Source of the DNA: a virus
IMG/VR virus record: IMGVR_UViG_3300020055_000026
Location: 1 to 52,607 of that record
Length of the DNA stretch: 52,607 nt
Reading direction: 5' to 3' (one strand)
Both the position numbers and the translations under genes were made by a program. The first letter of the stretch is position 1. Each line of letters begins with the position of its first letter. Below the pieces are notes generated by a model. That model had not been told where the DNA came from and searched no databases. It worked only from the letters and a program-made list of their open reading frames with translations. Below are positions 1 to 8,925 of the stretch, piece after piece.

Positions 1-1261
1 TTAGCTGATTGATGTTGTCCCAACTAATTTCTTGGATGGCAGTAGCCCGCAATTCGTCAATCTGTTCCGTATATGGATCAGTTTCACCCTGCTCACGCTT
101 TACTGCTTGCTGTAGTTGGCTGAGATTGTTCATATGCTCATATGCTTCCTTAATATCCTCATAAAATGTCTCGGGCCTACCATTGATATCACCTATCTCA
201 TCTAGTTCCATCCGTGTGTCGTAAGCCTTCTGTCCTACTTCCTTGAGGTATTTGTCAGCATCTTTTAGCTCTTTTAGCTTCTTCTTCAGTAATTCAGTGT
301 GTTGAGCCTTGTGTAAGGGCTGTCCGCAAGCATAACATTGGGCAGACTCTGTTTTATTGTACTCATCCAATGCTTTATGTGATGCTGTGCGGGCTCTAGA
401 CTCTGCTGCCTCCAATGTAGCAAGTTCTTTGCGTAAATTATCAATCTGAGAGCTCTTTTCCGTCCATTGCTGTAGCTTTTCGTGCTTTCCAATTTCTAAA
501 TCAATATCAACCTGCTCTAATTCCTTTATATTCTTCTTTAGAGTCTTGATACGCTCCTTTTTAGATGTATTCCAAGCAGATTGCTTTATAGTTAGGCTAT
601 GTATGCTGGCTTCAATAGCTTCATTTGCTGTTTGTTTAGCCTTTATAGTAGCTTCTTCCTCTGTTATAGCGTCTTTGGTGTATCTAACCTGCTCTTTGAG
701 AGCCACAGCCTTCTCTGATAGCAGTGTTATACCTAATAATTGCTCAATAATAGCTCTCTGATCCATCTGCCTAAGGTTTAGGAACGGTTCTGTATAGGTA
801 TTGAGTGCTACAACGTGTTTGAACATGTCATGACTCATACCTAACAGCTCATTTATGGTCTCTTGAGTCTTTCTACTATCCCCTTGGGACTCATCTAGTA
901 GTTCCTGCTCCTGATCATTGATATAGAAGCGCAATATGTTGGGTGCTCTGCCCCTTTCAATACGATATTCAGTGTTATCTTTGACGAATCGCAGTGTAAC
1001 AAGCATATTCTTACCATTTGTCTTGTTTATCAAGTTGTTTCGCTTGATATTAGTAAGTGCTTGCCCGTATAATGCGTAACTAAGGGCATTAATGATGGTT
1101 GTTTTACCAGTTCCGTTGCGAGAACCAGTATCATCACCTCCTTGATCCAAGTTTTCACCTAGTACAAGGGTTAGTTTTTGTTCATTGAACTTCGCACCTT
1201 GGGATACATTGCCCACAGACATAAAGTTCTTCACTGTCATGTCTTTTATAGTAATAGACAT
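1..1261 (-). CDS. gp46: gp46-like recombination endonuclease ATPase subunit (SbcC/Rad50 family), partial
   Basis: Seen: an open frame on the minus strand starts at ATG 1261-1259 and runs off the left edge, so about 420 residues of the N-terminal part are present. It has an N-terminal ABC-type Walker A motif (GSRNGTGKTT, residues 46-55), a long charged coiled-coil-like stretch from about 180, and a CxxC zinc-hook motif (QCYACGQ, C309 and C312), after which coiled coil resumes. Known: this layout is that of SbcC/Rad50 and T4 gp46, which with gp47 resects DNA ends for recombination-dependent replication and host DNA degradation. The gene begins one base after the stop of gp47, so the two are probably co-translated. 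The missing part should hold the rest of the coiled coil, Walker B and the signature motif. Base composition is less AT-rich than that of the late genes to the right. Confidence 0.93.
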   Translation of the reverse strand, partial: MSITIKDMTVKNFMSVGNVSQGAKFNEQKLTLVLGENLDQGGDDTGSRNGTGKTTIINALSYALYGQALTNIKRNNLINKTNGKNMLVTLRFVKDNTEYRIERGRAPNILRFYINDQEQELLDESQGDSRKTQETINELLGMSHDMFKHVVALNTYTEPFLNLRQMDQRAIIEQLLGITLLSEKAVALKEQVRYTKDAITEEEATIKAKQTANEAIEASIHSLTIKQSAWNTSKKERIKTLKKNIKELEQVDIDLEIGKHEKLQQWTEKSSQIDNLRKELATLEAAESRARTASHKALDEYNKTESAQCYACGQPLHKAQHTELLKKKLKELKDADKYLKEVGQKAYDTRMELDEIGDINGRPETFYEDIKEAYEHMNNLSQLQQAVKREQGETDPYTEQIDELRATAIQEISWDNINQL

Positions 1262-1262
1262 A

Positions 1263-2273
1263 TTATAAATCTCGATAGATGTTTAGTAATAGAGCCTTAT
1301 CGAAGTTATCACTGTCTATAGCTTCAATTTCCTTAGCTACTATCTCGTCAACGGACTCAAAAGCACTAATATCCAGCTCTGTAGTAATTTCTTCTATCTG
1401 TTTTTGCGGTATAAGCACAATCTCCCTACATCCAAACTGGGATATATAGGTTTCTTTGATGAATTGCGCCTCTTCAAACGATATAGGCAAGTCAATAGTA
1501 ACCCTACAGTAGGTTTTAGGCCCTGCTACATTGCTCTCAGGGTCTAATAGCTTGGATAATGTAGTGTTACGATACCTTGGACAGTCCTTCCAGTTGATAT
1601 ACTTGGGCTTACCGCCCTTATCCCTATCAATAATAACCATACCACGGGCTTCATCACCCGCATCCGCATAGTTATGTGGGAAGGCATTACCTATATAATG
1701 GATCTTACCCTGCTTCTGGCGCTTATGGAAGTGTCCAGAGAACACATAGTCCTGATTCTTGAAGTGTTCGCTTCTCAAATCCCCATGCTCGGGCATTTTC
1801 ACCATGGCATTCATATAAAATGATGGTAATTCAAAGTGTCCGAACATCAAACTAGCATCTGACTCGGGTATTTTGCGCCATTCGTCCTGTACAAGCCATG
1901 GAACCATAGCAATACCGTCGTATTCAGTGTATTCGTTGATGAGAGTGACGCCTTCTATGTGTCTAGCGAACTCAGTTGATGCAATATCACGCTTATCCTT
2001 GTAATATAAGTCATGATTGCCCGTAAATATGTAGAAATTCTCAAAAGCAGCGCCTAATTTCTCTAATGAGCGCAATGTAGCGCCCATTGTAGTAAGGTTT
2101 AGGCTATTTCTATTGTGATGCCAGTCTCCACAGAAGATTCCAGCGTCACATTCGTGTTTTTGAGCTTGTTCTATAAACCAATCTACGAAATCTTCGCAAT
2201 CTTGGTTGTGAGTTCGCGAGTTAGACTTCAGTCCGAAGTGAATGTCGGTGAAGACTGCGGCTTTTTTAAACAT
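1263..2273 (-). CDS. gp47: gp47-like recombination endonuclease nuclease subunit (SbcD/Mre11 family)
   Basis: Seen: 336 residues with the five-part metallophosphoesterase signature: DIH (D10, H12), GDWH (D50, H52), GNHD (N86, H87, D88), GHF (H146) and GHFH (180-183). These residues bind the two metal ions in the Mre11/SbcD family. Known: T4 gp47 is the nuclease half of the gp46/gp47 complex that processes DNA ends for recombination and replication; its length (about 340) matches. Context: it lies directly upstream of gp46 in the same direction with a one-base gap and six bases after gp55, forming a leftward gp55-gp47-gp46 operon. No missing key residue was noticed. Confidence 0.95.
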   Translation of the reverse strand: MFKKAAVFTDIHFGLKSNSRTHNQDCEDFVDWFIEQAQKHECDAGIFCGDWHHNRNSLNLTTMGATLRSLEKLGAAFENFYIFTGNHDLYYKDKRDIASTEFARHIEGVTLINEYTEYDGIAMVPWLVQDEWRKIPESDASLMFGHFELPSFYMNAMVKMPEHGDLRSEHFKNQDYVFSGHFHKRQKQGKIHYIGNAFPHNYADAGDEARGMVIIDRDKGGKPKYINWKDCPRYRNTTLSKLLDPESNVAGPKTYCRVTIDLPISFEEAQFIKETYISQFGCREIVLIPQKQIEEITTELDISAFESVDEIVAKEIEAIDSDNFDKALLLNIYRDL

Positions 2274-2279
2274 ATATAC

Positions 2280-3062
2280 TCAGTATGAGGTTGATGATTG
2301 CTCTTGGAACTCCTGTTCTCGCTTCAAACCCATAGCCCACTCCCCTTCAGCCTGTCGGGTATAGCTAGGATTCATATTATTCATCTCAAGAATGTCGTCT
2401 CTGATGGATTGATTCTTCTTTTCAATGTTGATAATGCGTACAAACGAGTTAGTAACTGCTGCCGTGTAGTATGCGAACGGGTTAGATGACTTAGACTCGT
2501 CAAATTGTAGTCCAATCTGGGCTAATTGCAGGATAGCCTGCCCTTTCATCTCATCATTGTATGTATATCCACGGACATTGCCCTTGGTACCATACCTATC
2601 ACACAATTTCATCCACATAATAGCTAGTTTGTCAGTTGTAAAACCGTGAATCAAGCTAAATGTGCCAGTATCCAAGTCACCATCCCAGTGAGACTTGCCT
2701 ACACATACAAAATTACCATCCTCATCATACTTCCAATGTTGGAATGGTGGGAAGTTCAGCTTTACTTTATGATCCGCAATGGTTTTAGGGTTCTTTTTAC
2801 GCCCTGGCTCATTAGGAATGTGATCATATGTCATAAGTCTGAACACTAAGTCAGTCTTTTCGATAGTATCCTCAGGGATTCCAAGCCTTTTGGCTCTTGC
2901 CTTCATACCTTCAGCTACAATTTCCTCTGATATATCCCCTTCTAGTGGGATAATAGCATCATATTGATGATACTCAGGCAATGTAAAGCTACAGTATGTG
3001 GTTTTTGACTTGTGGATCTCTGCTAATATATCTTTGTTATTCAAATAGTTGGTTTTTTTCAT
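2280..3062 (-). CDS. gp55: gp55-like late-transcription sigma factor
   Basis: Seen: 260 residues from ATG 3062-3060. An in-frame ATG lies 12 bases upstream (3074), but GGAG at 3072-3069 is correctly spaced for the 3062 start and overlaps the upstream one, so I use 3062. The stretch around residues 190-225 (SSNPFAYYTAAVTNSF, then an IEKKNQSIRDD helix) is the conserved core of T4-type gp55, which resembles sigma region 2. Known: gp55 directs host RNA polymerase to late promoters with core TATAAATA. Oddity: the C-terminus (REQEFQEQSSTSY) does not show the short hydrophobic-acidic clamp-binding tail described for T4 gp55. A TATAAATA sits just upstream on the same strand. The family call is firm; the clamp point is inference. 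Confidence 0.9.
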   Translation of the reverse strand: MKKTNYLNNKDILAEIHKSKTTYCSFTLPEYHQYDAIIPLEGDISEEIVAEGMKARAKRLGIPEDTIEKTDLVFRLMTYDHIPNEPGRKKNPKTIADHKVKLNFPPFQHWKYDEDGNFVCVGKSHWDGDLDTGTFSLIHGFTTDKLAIMWMKLCDRYGTKGNVRGYTYNDEMKGQAILQLAQIGLQFDESKSSNPFAYYTAAVTNSFVRIINIEKKNQSIRDDILEMNNMNPSYTRQAEGEWAMGLKREQEFQEQSSTSY

Positions 3063-3077
3063 AAAATGCTCCATATA

Positions 3078-3085
3078 TATTTATA
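3078..3085 (-). promoter_or_regulatory. candidate T4-type late promoter before gp55
   Basis: Minus strand reads TATAAATA exactly (plus strand TATTTATA). It ends 15 bases before the chosen gp55 ATG. With the usual spacing, transcription would start near 3072, giving a very short leader. The surroundings are AT-rich, so chance is possible. If real, gp55 would drive its own late expression. Confidence 0.4.
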
Positions 3086-3113
3086 ATGATAGCATATCCC
3101 CAAGAAAAAGTCA

Positions 3114-3121
3114 ACTAAATA
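3114..3121 (+). promoter_or_regulatory. weak late-promoter-like element before the baseplate operon
   Basis: ACTAAATA differs from NATAAATA at one position and lies 20 bases before the ATG of the first baseplate gene, which also has a strong AAGGAG ribosome site (3131-3135 region). It is the only candidate in the gap between the divergent gp55 and baseplate genes. Low certainty. Confidence 0.25.
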
Positions 3122-3141
3122 ATGTATATAAGGAGAAAATA

Positions 3142-4050
3142 ATGGCAGGACCCTTTAGCAGCATGCCTGAAGTCCCGCAAATCAATCTAGGGGCAGCATT
3201 TGGCGATGCAAAAAGCACTATTATGGGTGGAATCAGTGGAGCTGAAGGAGCACTCCAAGGTTCAGCAGATTCTGACGGGGGATTTTCCCTAGGAGGAATG
3301 GTATCTAAGGGTAAAACAGCAATAGGTGGCGCTCTTTCAGGCGCAGCAGAGTCAATTGGGCTTGGAGGTATCTTTGGAGGCAAGGGAAATAACAGCCCTG
3401 CTGGGAGTACTGGAGCAGGAGCACAGTTTGCGTCACAAGGAGTGCCAGACTGGCGTGTAAAGATAATGTTACCCGATGAATTCAAAAGATTAGGCGGAGA
3501 GATATTCAAACCATTAATTGAAACAGATGGTGCGTTGGTATTTCCTTATGCACCAATGACAGCTATTGCGTATGAATCAGCTTATTCAGATTTTCATCCT
3601 ACTCATAGTAACTATACATTCAAAGCATACCAAAATAGTGCTCCATCAAAGATTACATTGGATGCTGAGTTCACTGTTGAAACAGTTGATGAAGGAAAAT
3701 ACTGGTTAGCAGCAAAACATTTCTTATTGTCAGCTGGGAAAATGGCATATGGGTCTAATGCTGTAGTGCCAGATGGCGCTCCTCCCCCAATATTGAAGCT
3801 ATTTGGATACGGAGCCCATATATGGAATGGTTTATCAGTAGTTGTTAGTAATGTAACTATACCTTTACCAACAGAAGTTGATTATATGTTTATAAAAGAC
3901 TTTGCAGGCGATGCACAAGGCACTTATGTACCAGTTAAAAGTAATATAAACCTAACATTAGACATAATAAACAGTCGTCAAAAGATTAAAACCTTCTCGT
4001 TGGATAGCTTTATACGCGGTGATTATGTTAATACTGGAGAATTCTTGTAA
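3142..4050 (+). CDS. baseplate tail-tube cap/initiator protein (gp48/gp54-like)
   Basis: Start chosen at ATG 3142 (MAGPFSSM), 302 residues, because AAGGAG lies 7 bases upstream. The longer frame from 3049 would reach back into the gp55 promoter region and has no ribosome site. Seen: residues 1-97 are Gly/Ala/Ser-rich and low in complexity. From residue 100 a folded domain begins with DWRVKIMLP, then LVFPYAP, SAYSDFHPTHSNYTFKAYQ and a C-terminal TFSLDSF segment. Known: marine T4-like phages encode gp48/gp54 proteins of this pattern, which are built on the tail-tube fold and cap the hub to start tube polymerisation. Which of gp48 or gp54 it represents cannot be settled by eye. It is the first gene of the rightward baseplate operon and overlaps gp53 by one base. 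Confidence 0.7.
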   Translation: MAGPFSSMPEVPQINLGAAFGDAKSTIMGGISGAEGALQGSADSDGGFSLGGMVSKGKTAIGGALSGAAESIGLGGIFGGKGNNSPAGSTGAGAQFASQGVPDWRVKIMLPDEFKRLGGEIFKPLIETDGALVFPYAPMTAIAYESAYSDFHPTHSNYTFKAYQNSAPSKITLDAEFTVETVDEGKYWLAAKHFLLSAGKMAYGSNAVVPDGAPPPILKLFGYGAHIWNGLSVVVSNVTIPLPTEVDYMFIKDFAGDAQGTYVPVKSNINLTLDIINSRQKIKTFSLDSFIRGDYVNTGEFL

Positions 4051-4349
4051 TGTCAGGCCCAATAAGCAATCCTTGGTATAATACTAGGACAATTAAAGAC
4101 ACATATTTAGATATTTTGACTGTTCGTCCTATTCCGGCAATGGATAGTGACCCATTATATGTAATAGAAGAAAAATATACGCATAGGCCTGACTTATTAG
4201 CTTATGATTTATACAGCGATCACCGTTTGTGGTGGGTATTTGCACAAAGAAATATGGATCTTATTCGAGATCCTGTATATGATATTGAAGCAGGGGTAGA
4301 AATACGAATTCCGCAAGCAAATGAACTTAAAAAAGCATTAGGATTATAA
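4050..4349 (+). CDS. gp53: baseplate wedge protein gp53-like
   Basis: Seen: 99 residues. The ATG shares one base with the stop of the preceding gene (TAATG), a typical coupling signal. The pattern YTHRPDLLAYDLYSDHRLWW followed by VFAQRN, a DP motif and a C-terminal EIRIP is characteristic of gp53-type wedge proteins, in which a Trp-Trp pair and the final IP strand are conserved. It is about half the length of T4 gp53 (about 196), as is usual for short marine versions that keep mainly the LysM-like core. Role from the family: it joins wedges to the hub and neighbouring wedges during assembly. Its place next to gp48/54-like, hub and gp5 genes fits. Confidence 0.8.
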   Translation: MSGPISNPWYNTRTIKDTYLDILTVRPIPAMDSDPLYVIEEKYTHRPDLLAYDLYSDHRLWWVFAQRNMDLIRDPVYDIEAGVEIRIPQANELKKALGL

Positions 4350-4352
4350 TAT

Positions 4353-6917
4353 ATGGCTCTTGACTGGTTAATGGATGGAGTAAAAGCCACCAAAAATTAC
4401 TTTTCTAAAAAAGATGATGAGATTATAGGTTATTCAACCGAATATGGAGAGGTACAGAGTACTGGATTATCTGCAGAAGAGTTAGCTAAAGATGTTGTCC
4501 CAAAAATTCCTTCTGTAGAAGAGCTAGCACCAAATGTAAGTAAAATAATTCCAAAGGTTCCCGAATTACCAACGTCTACAACATTTAATCCGGCAGTTCC
4601 AAAAGATATTTCGTCTTCACCTGTAAAACCAGTAACACCAGTTAGTGCAACACCAAAAGCAGTAGATTATAATCAAAATAAATCGCTGCCTATACCAAAT
4701 CCTTTAGATATATTTGCTAGTTTTAACTATATTATAACTTTAGCAGTATTAACAACAGACGAAGTTAACGATCCTAGTGGAACATATCGAAAAATAGTGC
4801 CTAAAAATATTATATTAAGATCAGGAGGAGGTATTGAGAACACTCCTGGAATAGTTGGAAGCAATGCCTGGGATGGAAAATTAGAATATTTTATAGATAA
4901 TCTGTCAGTTGAGTCAATAATCTCAGCAACTGAGGCAACTAGGCATACAAATGCCACTAATATTGAGTTTGATGTAGTAGAACCCTATGGTTTAGGAACA
5001 TTTATTCAAGCAATAATGAAGGCATCAAAAAATGCAGGTCATAAAAACCACTTAACAGCACCATTTTTGCTTATGATTGATTTTGTTGGCTGGGACGATG
5101 ACGGAAAATCCCCAATGGATGCTGCTACCAAAAAATCATTGAGAAGAACTATACCTATTAAGCTATCAAATGTTACTTTTACAGTAGATGAAAGCGGATC
5201 TAAATACAAAGTGTCGGCATATCCTTGGAATGAACAGGCAACATTGAATAGTGTTGAGTCTTTGCCCACAAATGCTAAAATATCTGGCAGAACTGTAAAA
5301 GAATGTTGTCAATCAGGGTTATATTCAATAGCAAATGCCTTTAATGGTGTAGAACAAGGTAAAAGAAAAGTCAATCCAGAGTATGTAGCAGATGAATATA
5401 TTATTGTTTTTCCAAAATCGCACGAAGAAGATGTGGTAAGTCAAATTAAATCATCAGCAGGTGCGACACAGAGTGCTGCTACAACAAATTATTTTCAACA
5501 ATCATCAGCTGGTGGGGTGGCTACTGTAGATGCAAGATCACCAAGTGGCGAAGAAGAAGATAGATTGTGGGCTTCTTTTCAAGATACAAATATAAAAGAA
5601 AAGACGTTCAAAGATATGCTCAAAAAAGATGTAGCAATATCAATAAAAAGAAGTAATGATGGAGAAGCGGCAAGGAAATATGCTGACTCAAAAGCTAATA
5701 CTAATAAAATAGGTGAAGCAAAAATAGTTGAAAATCCACAAGATCAAGTTAAACATCCTTTTATGGCACCGATATTAGCAGAGCTTAATTTGAATAGAGA
5801 TGGTATTTTTGATAGAAAATATATAAAGATACAAGATAATGTAGGAGAATTTACATTTAAATCAGGAACAACTATTGAAGATATGATTGAAGAATTGATC
5901 ATAATGAGTGATTATGGTAGAATGTTGATGGAACAGACACCAGATTCTAATGGTATGATTGATTGGTTTAGAATTGAGACAAACTTATTTGCTATTTCTG
6001 GAAAAGGAAAAGAAGAAGCTGAGGGCAGAAGTGCTTATATTTACATATATAAGGTTTTACCATTCAAAACACATAGTAGTAGGTTTACTCCAGTGTCAAA
6101 TATTGTTGATTTGACAACTTTAAAGAATCAATGTGTAAAAGAATACAACTATATGTATACAGGAAAAAATGATTCTATAAGAAATTTTAGTATTAACATT
6201 GATAGTGCATTTTATGTAGCTTTGAATAATACGCATCTTGGAAAGCATGGATCGAGAACAAAGATGAGCGATTCAAGAGGAAAACAATCAAAGCCTACAA
6301 ATATTGTTCAAACTAAAGGTAAAGGCGTGACATCTAATGTTGGACAGCGCTCTACGCAAACAATTCACAAAAATACCACGGGTAATCAAGGAGGAGGACA
6401 CCACGAGAATGAAAAATCAGTGGCTGCTCGCAATATGAATGATATCTTTTTGAGCAGTGCAACCGATCTTATTATGCTAGAAATGGAAATACAAGGTGAT
6501 CCATACTTTTTAATGGACTCTGGAACTGGAAATTATAAATCATCACCTACAGAATACATAAATCTATCAAGTGATGGCACGATGTATATACATAATGGTG
6601 AAGTTGATGTAATGGTTACGTTCAAATCTCCTATTGATTATGGATATGCTGGTGCTGGAGAAGGCGATAAGCAAGGCTATATGTCATTTGATAATGGCTA
6701 TGAGGTTACAGCCTATAGCGGTGTTTATCATGTAACAACAGTAACAAATAACTTTTCAAATGGCGAATTTACACAAACACTTCAATTAGTGCGTCGTCCA
6801 ATGCAGGCTGGCATTGATAATGAGTCAGCACCACCGGCACCACCAGAAGAAAAAGCTATAAAAACAAACGGATTTCAAGAAATTTATTACGCAGAAGACT
6901 ATTTAGGATTGTATTAA
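4353..6917 (+). CDS. large baseplate hub protein, probably gp27-like
   Basis: Seen: 854 residues. Residues 1-110 are linker-like, with a Pro/Val/Ser/Thr-rich stretch (about 65-105). From about 113 (NPLDIFASFNY) a beta-rich domain follows with LRSGGGIENTPG and a dense DVVEPYG/FIQAIMKA region (about 205-235) that looks like the first tail-tube-like barrel of hub proteins. A Lys/Gly/Asn/His-rich loop occurs near 650-690, and the C-terminus again looks like a beta barrel (GVYHVTTVTNNFSNGEFTQTLQLVRRP). That ending, a 'finds features then prints a tail of GEFTQTL' pattern, is common in hub proteins of the gp27 / gpD type. The position between gp53 and the gp5 spike supports gp27. It is more than twice the length of T4 gp27 (391). 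No enzyme motif was seen. The gp27 call is mainly by context. Confidence 0.55.
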   Translation: MALDWLMDGVKATKNYFSKKDDEIIGYSTEYGEVQSTGLSAEELAKDVVPKIPSVEELAPNVSKIIPKVPELPTSTTFNPAVPKDISSSPVKPVTPVSATPKAVDYNQNKSLPIPNPLDIFASFNYIITLAVLTTDEVNDPSGTYRKIVPKNIILRSGGGIENTPGIVGSNAWDGKLEYFIDNLSVESIISATEATRHTNATNIEFDVVEPYGLGTFIQAIMKASKNAGHKNHLTAPFLLMIDFVGWDDDGKSPMDAATKKSLRRTIPIKLSNVTFTVDESGSKYKVSAYPWNEQATLNSVESLPTNAKISGRTVKECCQSGLYSIANAFNGVEQGKRKVNPEYVADEYIIVFPKSHEEDVVSQIKSSAGATQSAATTNYFQQSSAGGVATVDARSPSGEEEDRLWASFQDTNIKEKTFKDMLKKDVAISIKRSNDGEAARKYADSKANTNKIGEAKIVENPQDQVKHPFMAPILAELNLNRDGIFDRKYIKIQDNVGEFTFKSGTTIEDMIEELIIMSDYGRMLMEQTPDSNGMIDWFRIETNLFAISGKGKEEAEGRSAYIYIYKVLPFKTHSSRFTPVSNIVDLTTLKNQCVKEYNYMYTGKNDSIRNFSINIDSAFYVALNNTHLGKHGSRTKMSDSRGKQSKPTNIVQTKGKGVTSNVGQRSTQTIHKNTTGNQGGGHHENEKSVAARNMNDIFLSSATDLIMLEMEIQGDPYFLMDSGTGNYKSSPTEYINLSSDGTMYIHNGEVDVMVTFKSPIDYGYAGAGEGDKQGYMSFDNGYEVTAYSGVYHVTTVTNNFSNGEFTQTLQLVRRPMQAGIDNESAPPAPPEEKAIKTNGFQEIYYAEDYLGLY

Positions 6918-6920
6918 GAT

Positions 6921-8924
6921 ATGGCAACGCAGAATAGGCAAAAAAGAGGTAAAAAACCTGATTGGATGCAAGGGGTTGGCCCTTATATAGGTAGAATCAC
7001 AAATCATTTAGATCCAGAATACATGGGTGCAATAGAAGTTGAGATACTTCATATCTCAGATACTGGTGCAGAATATGAGAATAGTGGTTATTTTATTCCT
7101 TGTACATATGTTAGTCCATTTATGGGGCAGACACCTAGAGAAGGAGTGAAAGAACAACCTGGATTTGACTTTACACAAAAAAGTTATGGGTTTTGGGCTG
7201 TTCCACCAGATGTAGGAGTCAAAGTTCTTGTTATAATGGCTGAAAACAACTATGGCTTTGGGTTTTGGATAGGGTGTGTCTCTGATAAGTTTATGAATTT
7301 TATGATGCCAGGTAATGCAGCAACAGATTACAGTCGAGGCGGAGCATATAATGGGAAACAAGTACCAGTAGCAGAGTATAATAAAGATTTAGAGCGTGGT
7401 ACAGGCAACGACCCAACACAATATATCAAAGAAGCAGACTTAGAACAAATAGCTATTCTCGAAAGGCAAGGGTTAGTAAAGCATTTAGAAGGAAAAGTAG
7501 ATCAAACAAGAGGATTAGTTAGTAGCTCTGCTAGACGAGAAGTACCTAGTATGGTATTTGGTTGGAGCACGCCAGGACCAGTAGATAGACGCCCTGGAAA
7601 ACCAAAAGCGCCATACTCTTCAGCAGAAGGATTGTCTGAATTACCATTCAATAGGCTTGGAGGAACAAGTTTTGTGATGGATGATGGTGATTCAATGATT
7701 CAGCGTGAGAAATTACCACATCGAGAGCCACCTGACTACAAGTTGATAGAAAAAAAGGAAAAAGGCGAGCCTACAAAGCCACATAATGAGCTAGTTAGGC
7801 TAAGAACACGCACTGGACATCAAATATTGATGCATAACACCGAGGATTTCATCTATATTATAAATGCTAGGGGCACGGCTTGGATAGAACTAACAAATAA
7901 TGGCAAGATAGACGTCTATTCTTACGATAGTGTTAGCGTACATACAGAAATGGACTTCAACCTGCGTGCCAAGCGGGATATCAACATAGAAGCCTCTGGA
8001 AATATCAATATCAAAGCACACGAGCAACTTAGAATGGAGTCTGGCAACGCATCACACTGGAGAGTGGGCACAGCGGAAACAAAAAAAGCACCAGGAGAGC
8101 GTGATAAGCTAGCATTAGAAGATGAAGATCCAAAAAGTCCAACATACGGGGACAGAAAGCACCGTACATTTGAAGATTTATCAGATACAGCACAACCTGG
8201 GGACAATTTATACATAGATGTAACCAGAGATGTGTATTGGAAAGTAGGAACACACCCAAAGAAGGGCGATTTCAAATTAGAAGTGTCGCAAGATGGGCAT
8301 GTTACACTAGATAGAGACTTTTATCTATATGCCAAACGCAATATACACCAATTATCTGATGAAGATACTTACCATAAGACAAAAGGGGTGTTCCATCAGT
8401 TATCAGATAAGACATTCCATCAGCATTCTAAACAAAATATGCATTTGAAAACAAATCAGCATATGAGGATATACGCATCGGTATCTGCTACAATGTATTC
8501 TCAGCAAAATTATTTAACAGCAACTTCTGTGAATCATTTGAAAGCAAACAGTCAAAATAGAATGTCGTCAGCACAAAATCATATATTTGCTTCAACAAAT
8601 TATATGAGTAATATACAGCAGTTTGGCGTTGGGGCAGCAAGTGCGTCAATAGGCACGATAGCAGAAGACGCAACCCCAGCAGAACCCGCAATATTGCCAG
8701 AATGCACACACTTTCCGTTCATTCCTATACGGATTCCGTTACACGAACCATGGCAGAGTCACGAAAACCTTGAACCACTCAAGTTCAAACCAGATAAAAC
8801 CGATTCAACTAAGAGTATAGCAGATTCTTGTGAGTTTAGCAAGCAATATGAGCAAGAAGAAATACCATATAAGCTGACACCGGATACATTTAGAAAAGGA
8901 GGAGCTTCATCAGCTACTTATTGA
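6921..8924 (+). CDS. gp5: gp5-like tail spike/central hub protein without lysozyme domain
   Basis: Seen: 667 residues. Residues 10-120 form an OB-fold-type domain (GPYIGRITNHLDPEYMGAIE, then FWAVPPDVGVKVLV and GFWIGCVSD), as in gp5/VgrG proteins. After a charged linker, residues 290-350 (RLRTRTGHQILMHNTED) start a VgrG-like strand. From about 350 to 600 come short hydrophobic/polar alternations (DINIEASGNINIKAHEQL, then many His/Gln-rich NHLKANSQ-like turns) expected for a triple-stranded beta-helix needle. Known: T4 gp5 carries a lysozyme domain between the OB fold and helix; no such domain or catalytic Glu context is visible here, as in cyanophage gp5 proteins. The last 60 residues (AILPECTHFPFIPIRIP) could bind a tip protein. 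GC content rises in the second half. Confidence 0.85.
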   Translation: MATQNRQKRGKKPDWMQGVGPYIGRITNHLDPEYMGAIEVEILHISDTGAEYENSGYFIPCTYVSPFMGQTPREGVKEQPGFDFTQKSYGFWAVPPDVGVKVLVIMAENNYGFGFWIGCVSDKFMNFMMPGNAATDYSRGGAYNGKQVPVAEYNKDLERGTGNDPTQYIKEADLEQIAILERQGLVKHLEGKVDQTRGLVSSSARREVPSMVFGWSTPGPVDRRPGKPKAPYSSAEGLSELPFNRLGGTSFVMDDGDSMIQREKLPHREPPDYKLIEKKEKGEPTKPHNELVRLRTRTGHQILMHNTEDFIYIINARGTAWIELTNNGKIDVYSYDSVSVHTEMDFNLRAKRDINIEASGNINIKAHEQLRMESGNASHWRVGTAETKKAPGERDKLALEDEDPKSPTYGDRKHRTFEDLSDTAQPGDNLYIDVTRDVYWKVGTHPKKGDFKLEVSQDGHVTLDRDFYLYAKRNIHQLSDEDTYHKTKGVFHQLSDKTFHQHSKQNMHLKTNQHMRIYASVSATMYSQQNYLTATSVNHLKANSQNRMSSAQNHIFASTNYMSNIQQFGVGAASASIGTIAEDATPAEPAILPECTHFPFIPIRIPLHEPWQSHENLEPLKFKPDKTDSTKSIADSCEFSKQYEQEEIPYKLTPDTFRKGGASSATY

Positions 8925-8925
8925 T

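Noticed and set aside
3049-3141. Longer start for the first baseplate gene
   Set aside because: The extra 31 codons lie in the divergent gap, run over the gp55 start and have no ribosome site; ATG 3142 has AAGGAG.
7922-8275. Long minus-strand frame inside gp5
   Set aside because: Shadow of the plus-strand gene in a GC-rich patch; no ribosome site and no recognisable protein pattern.
6921-8924. Lysozyme domain in gp5
   Set aside because: The segment between OB fold and beta helix is charged linker and VgrG-like strands, without a lysozyme catalytic pattern.
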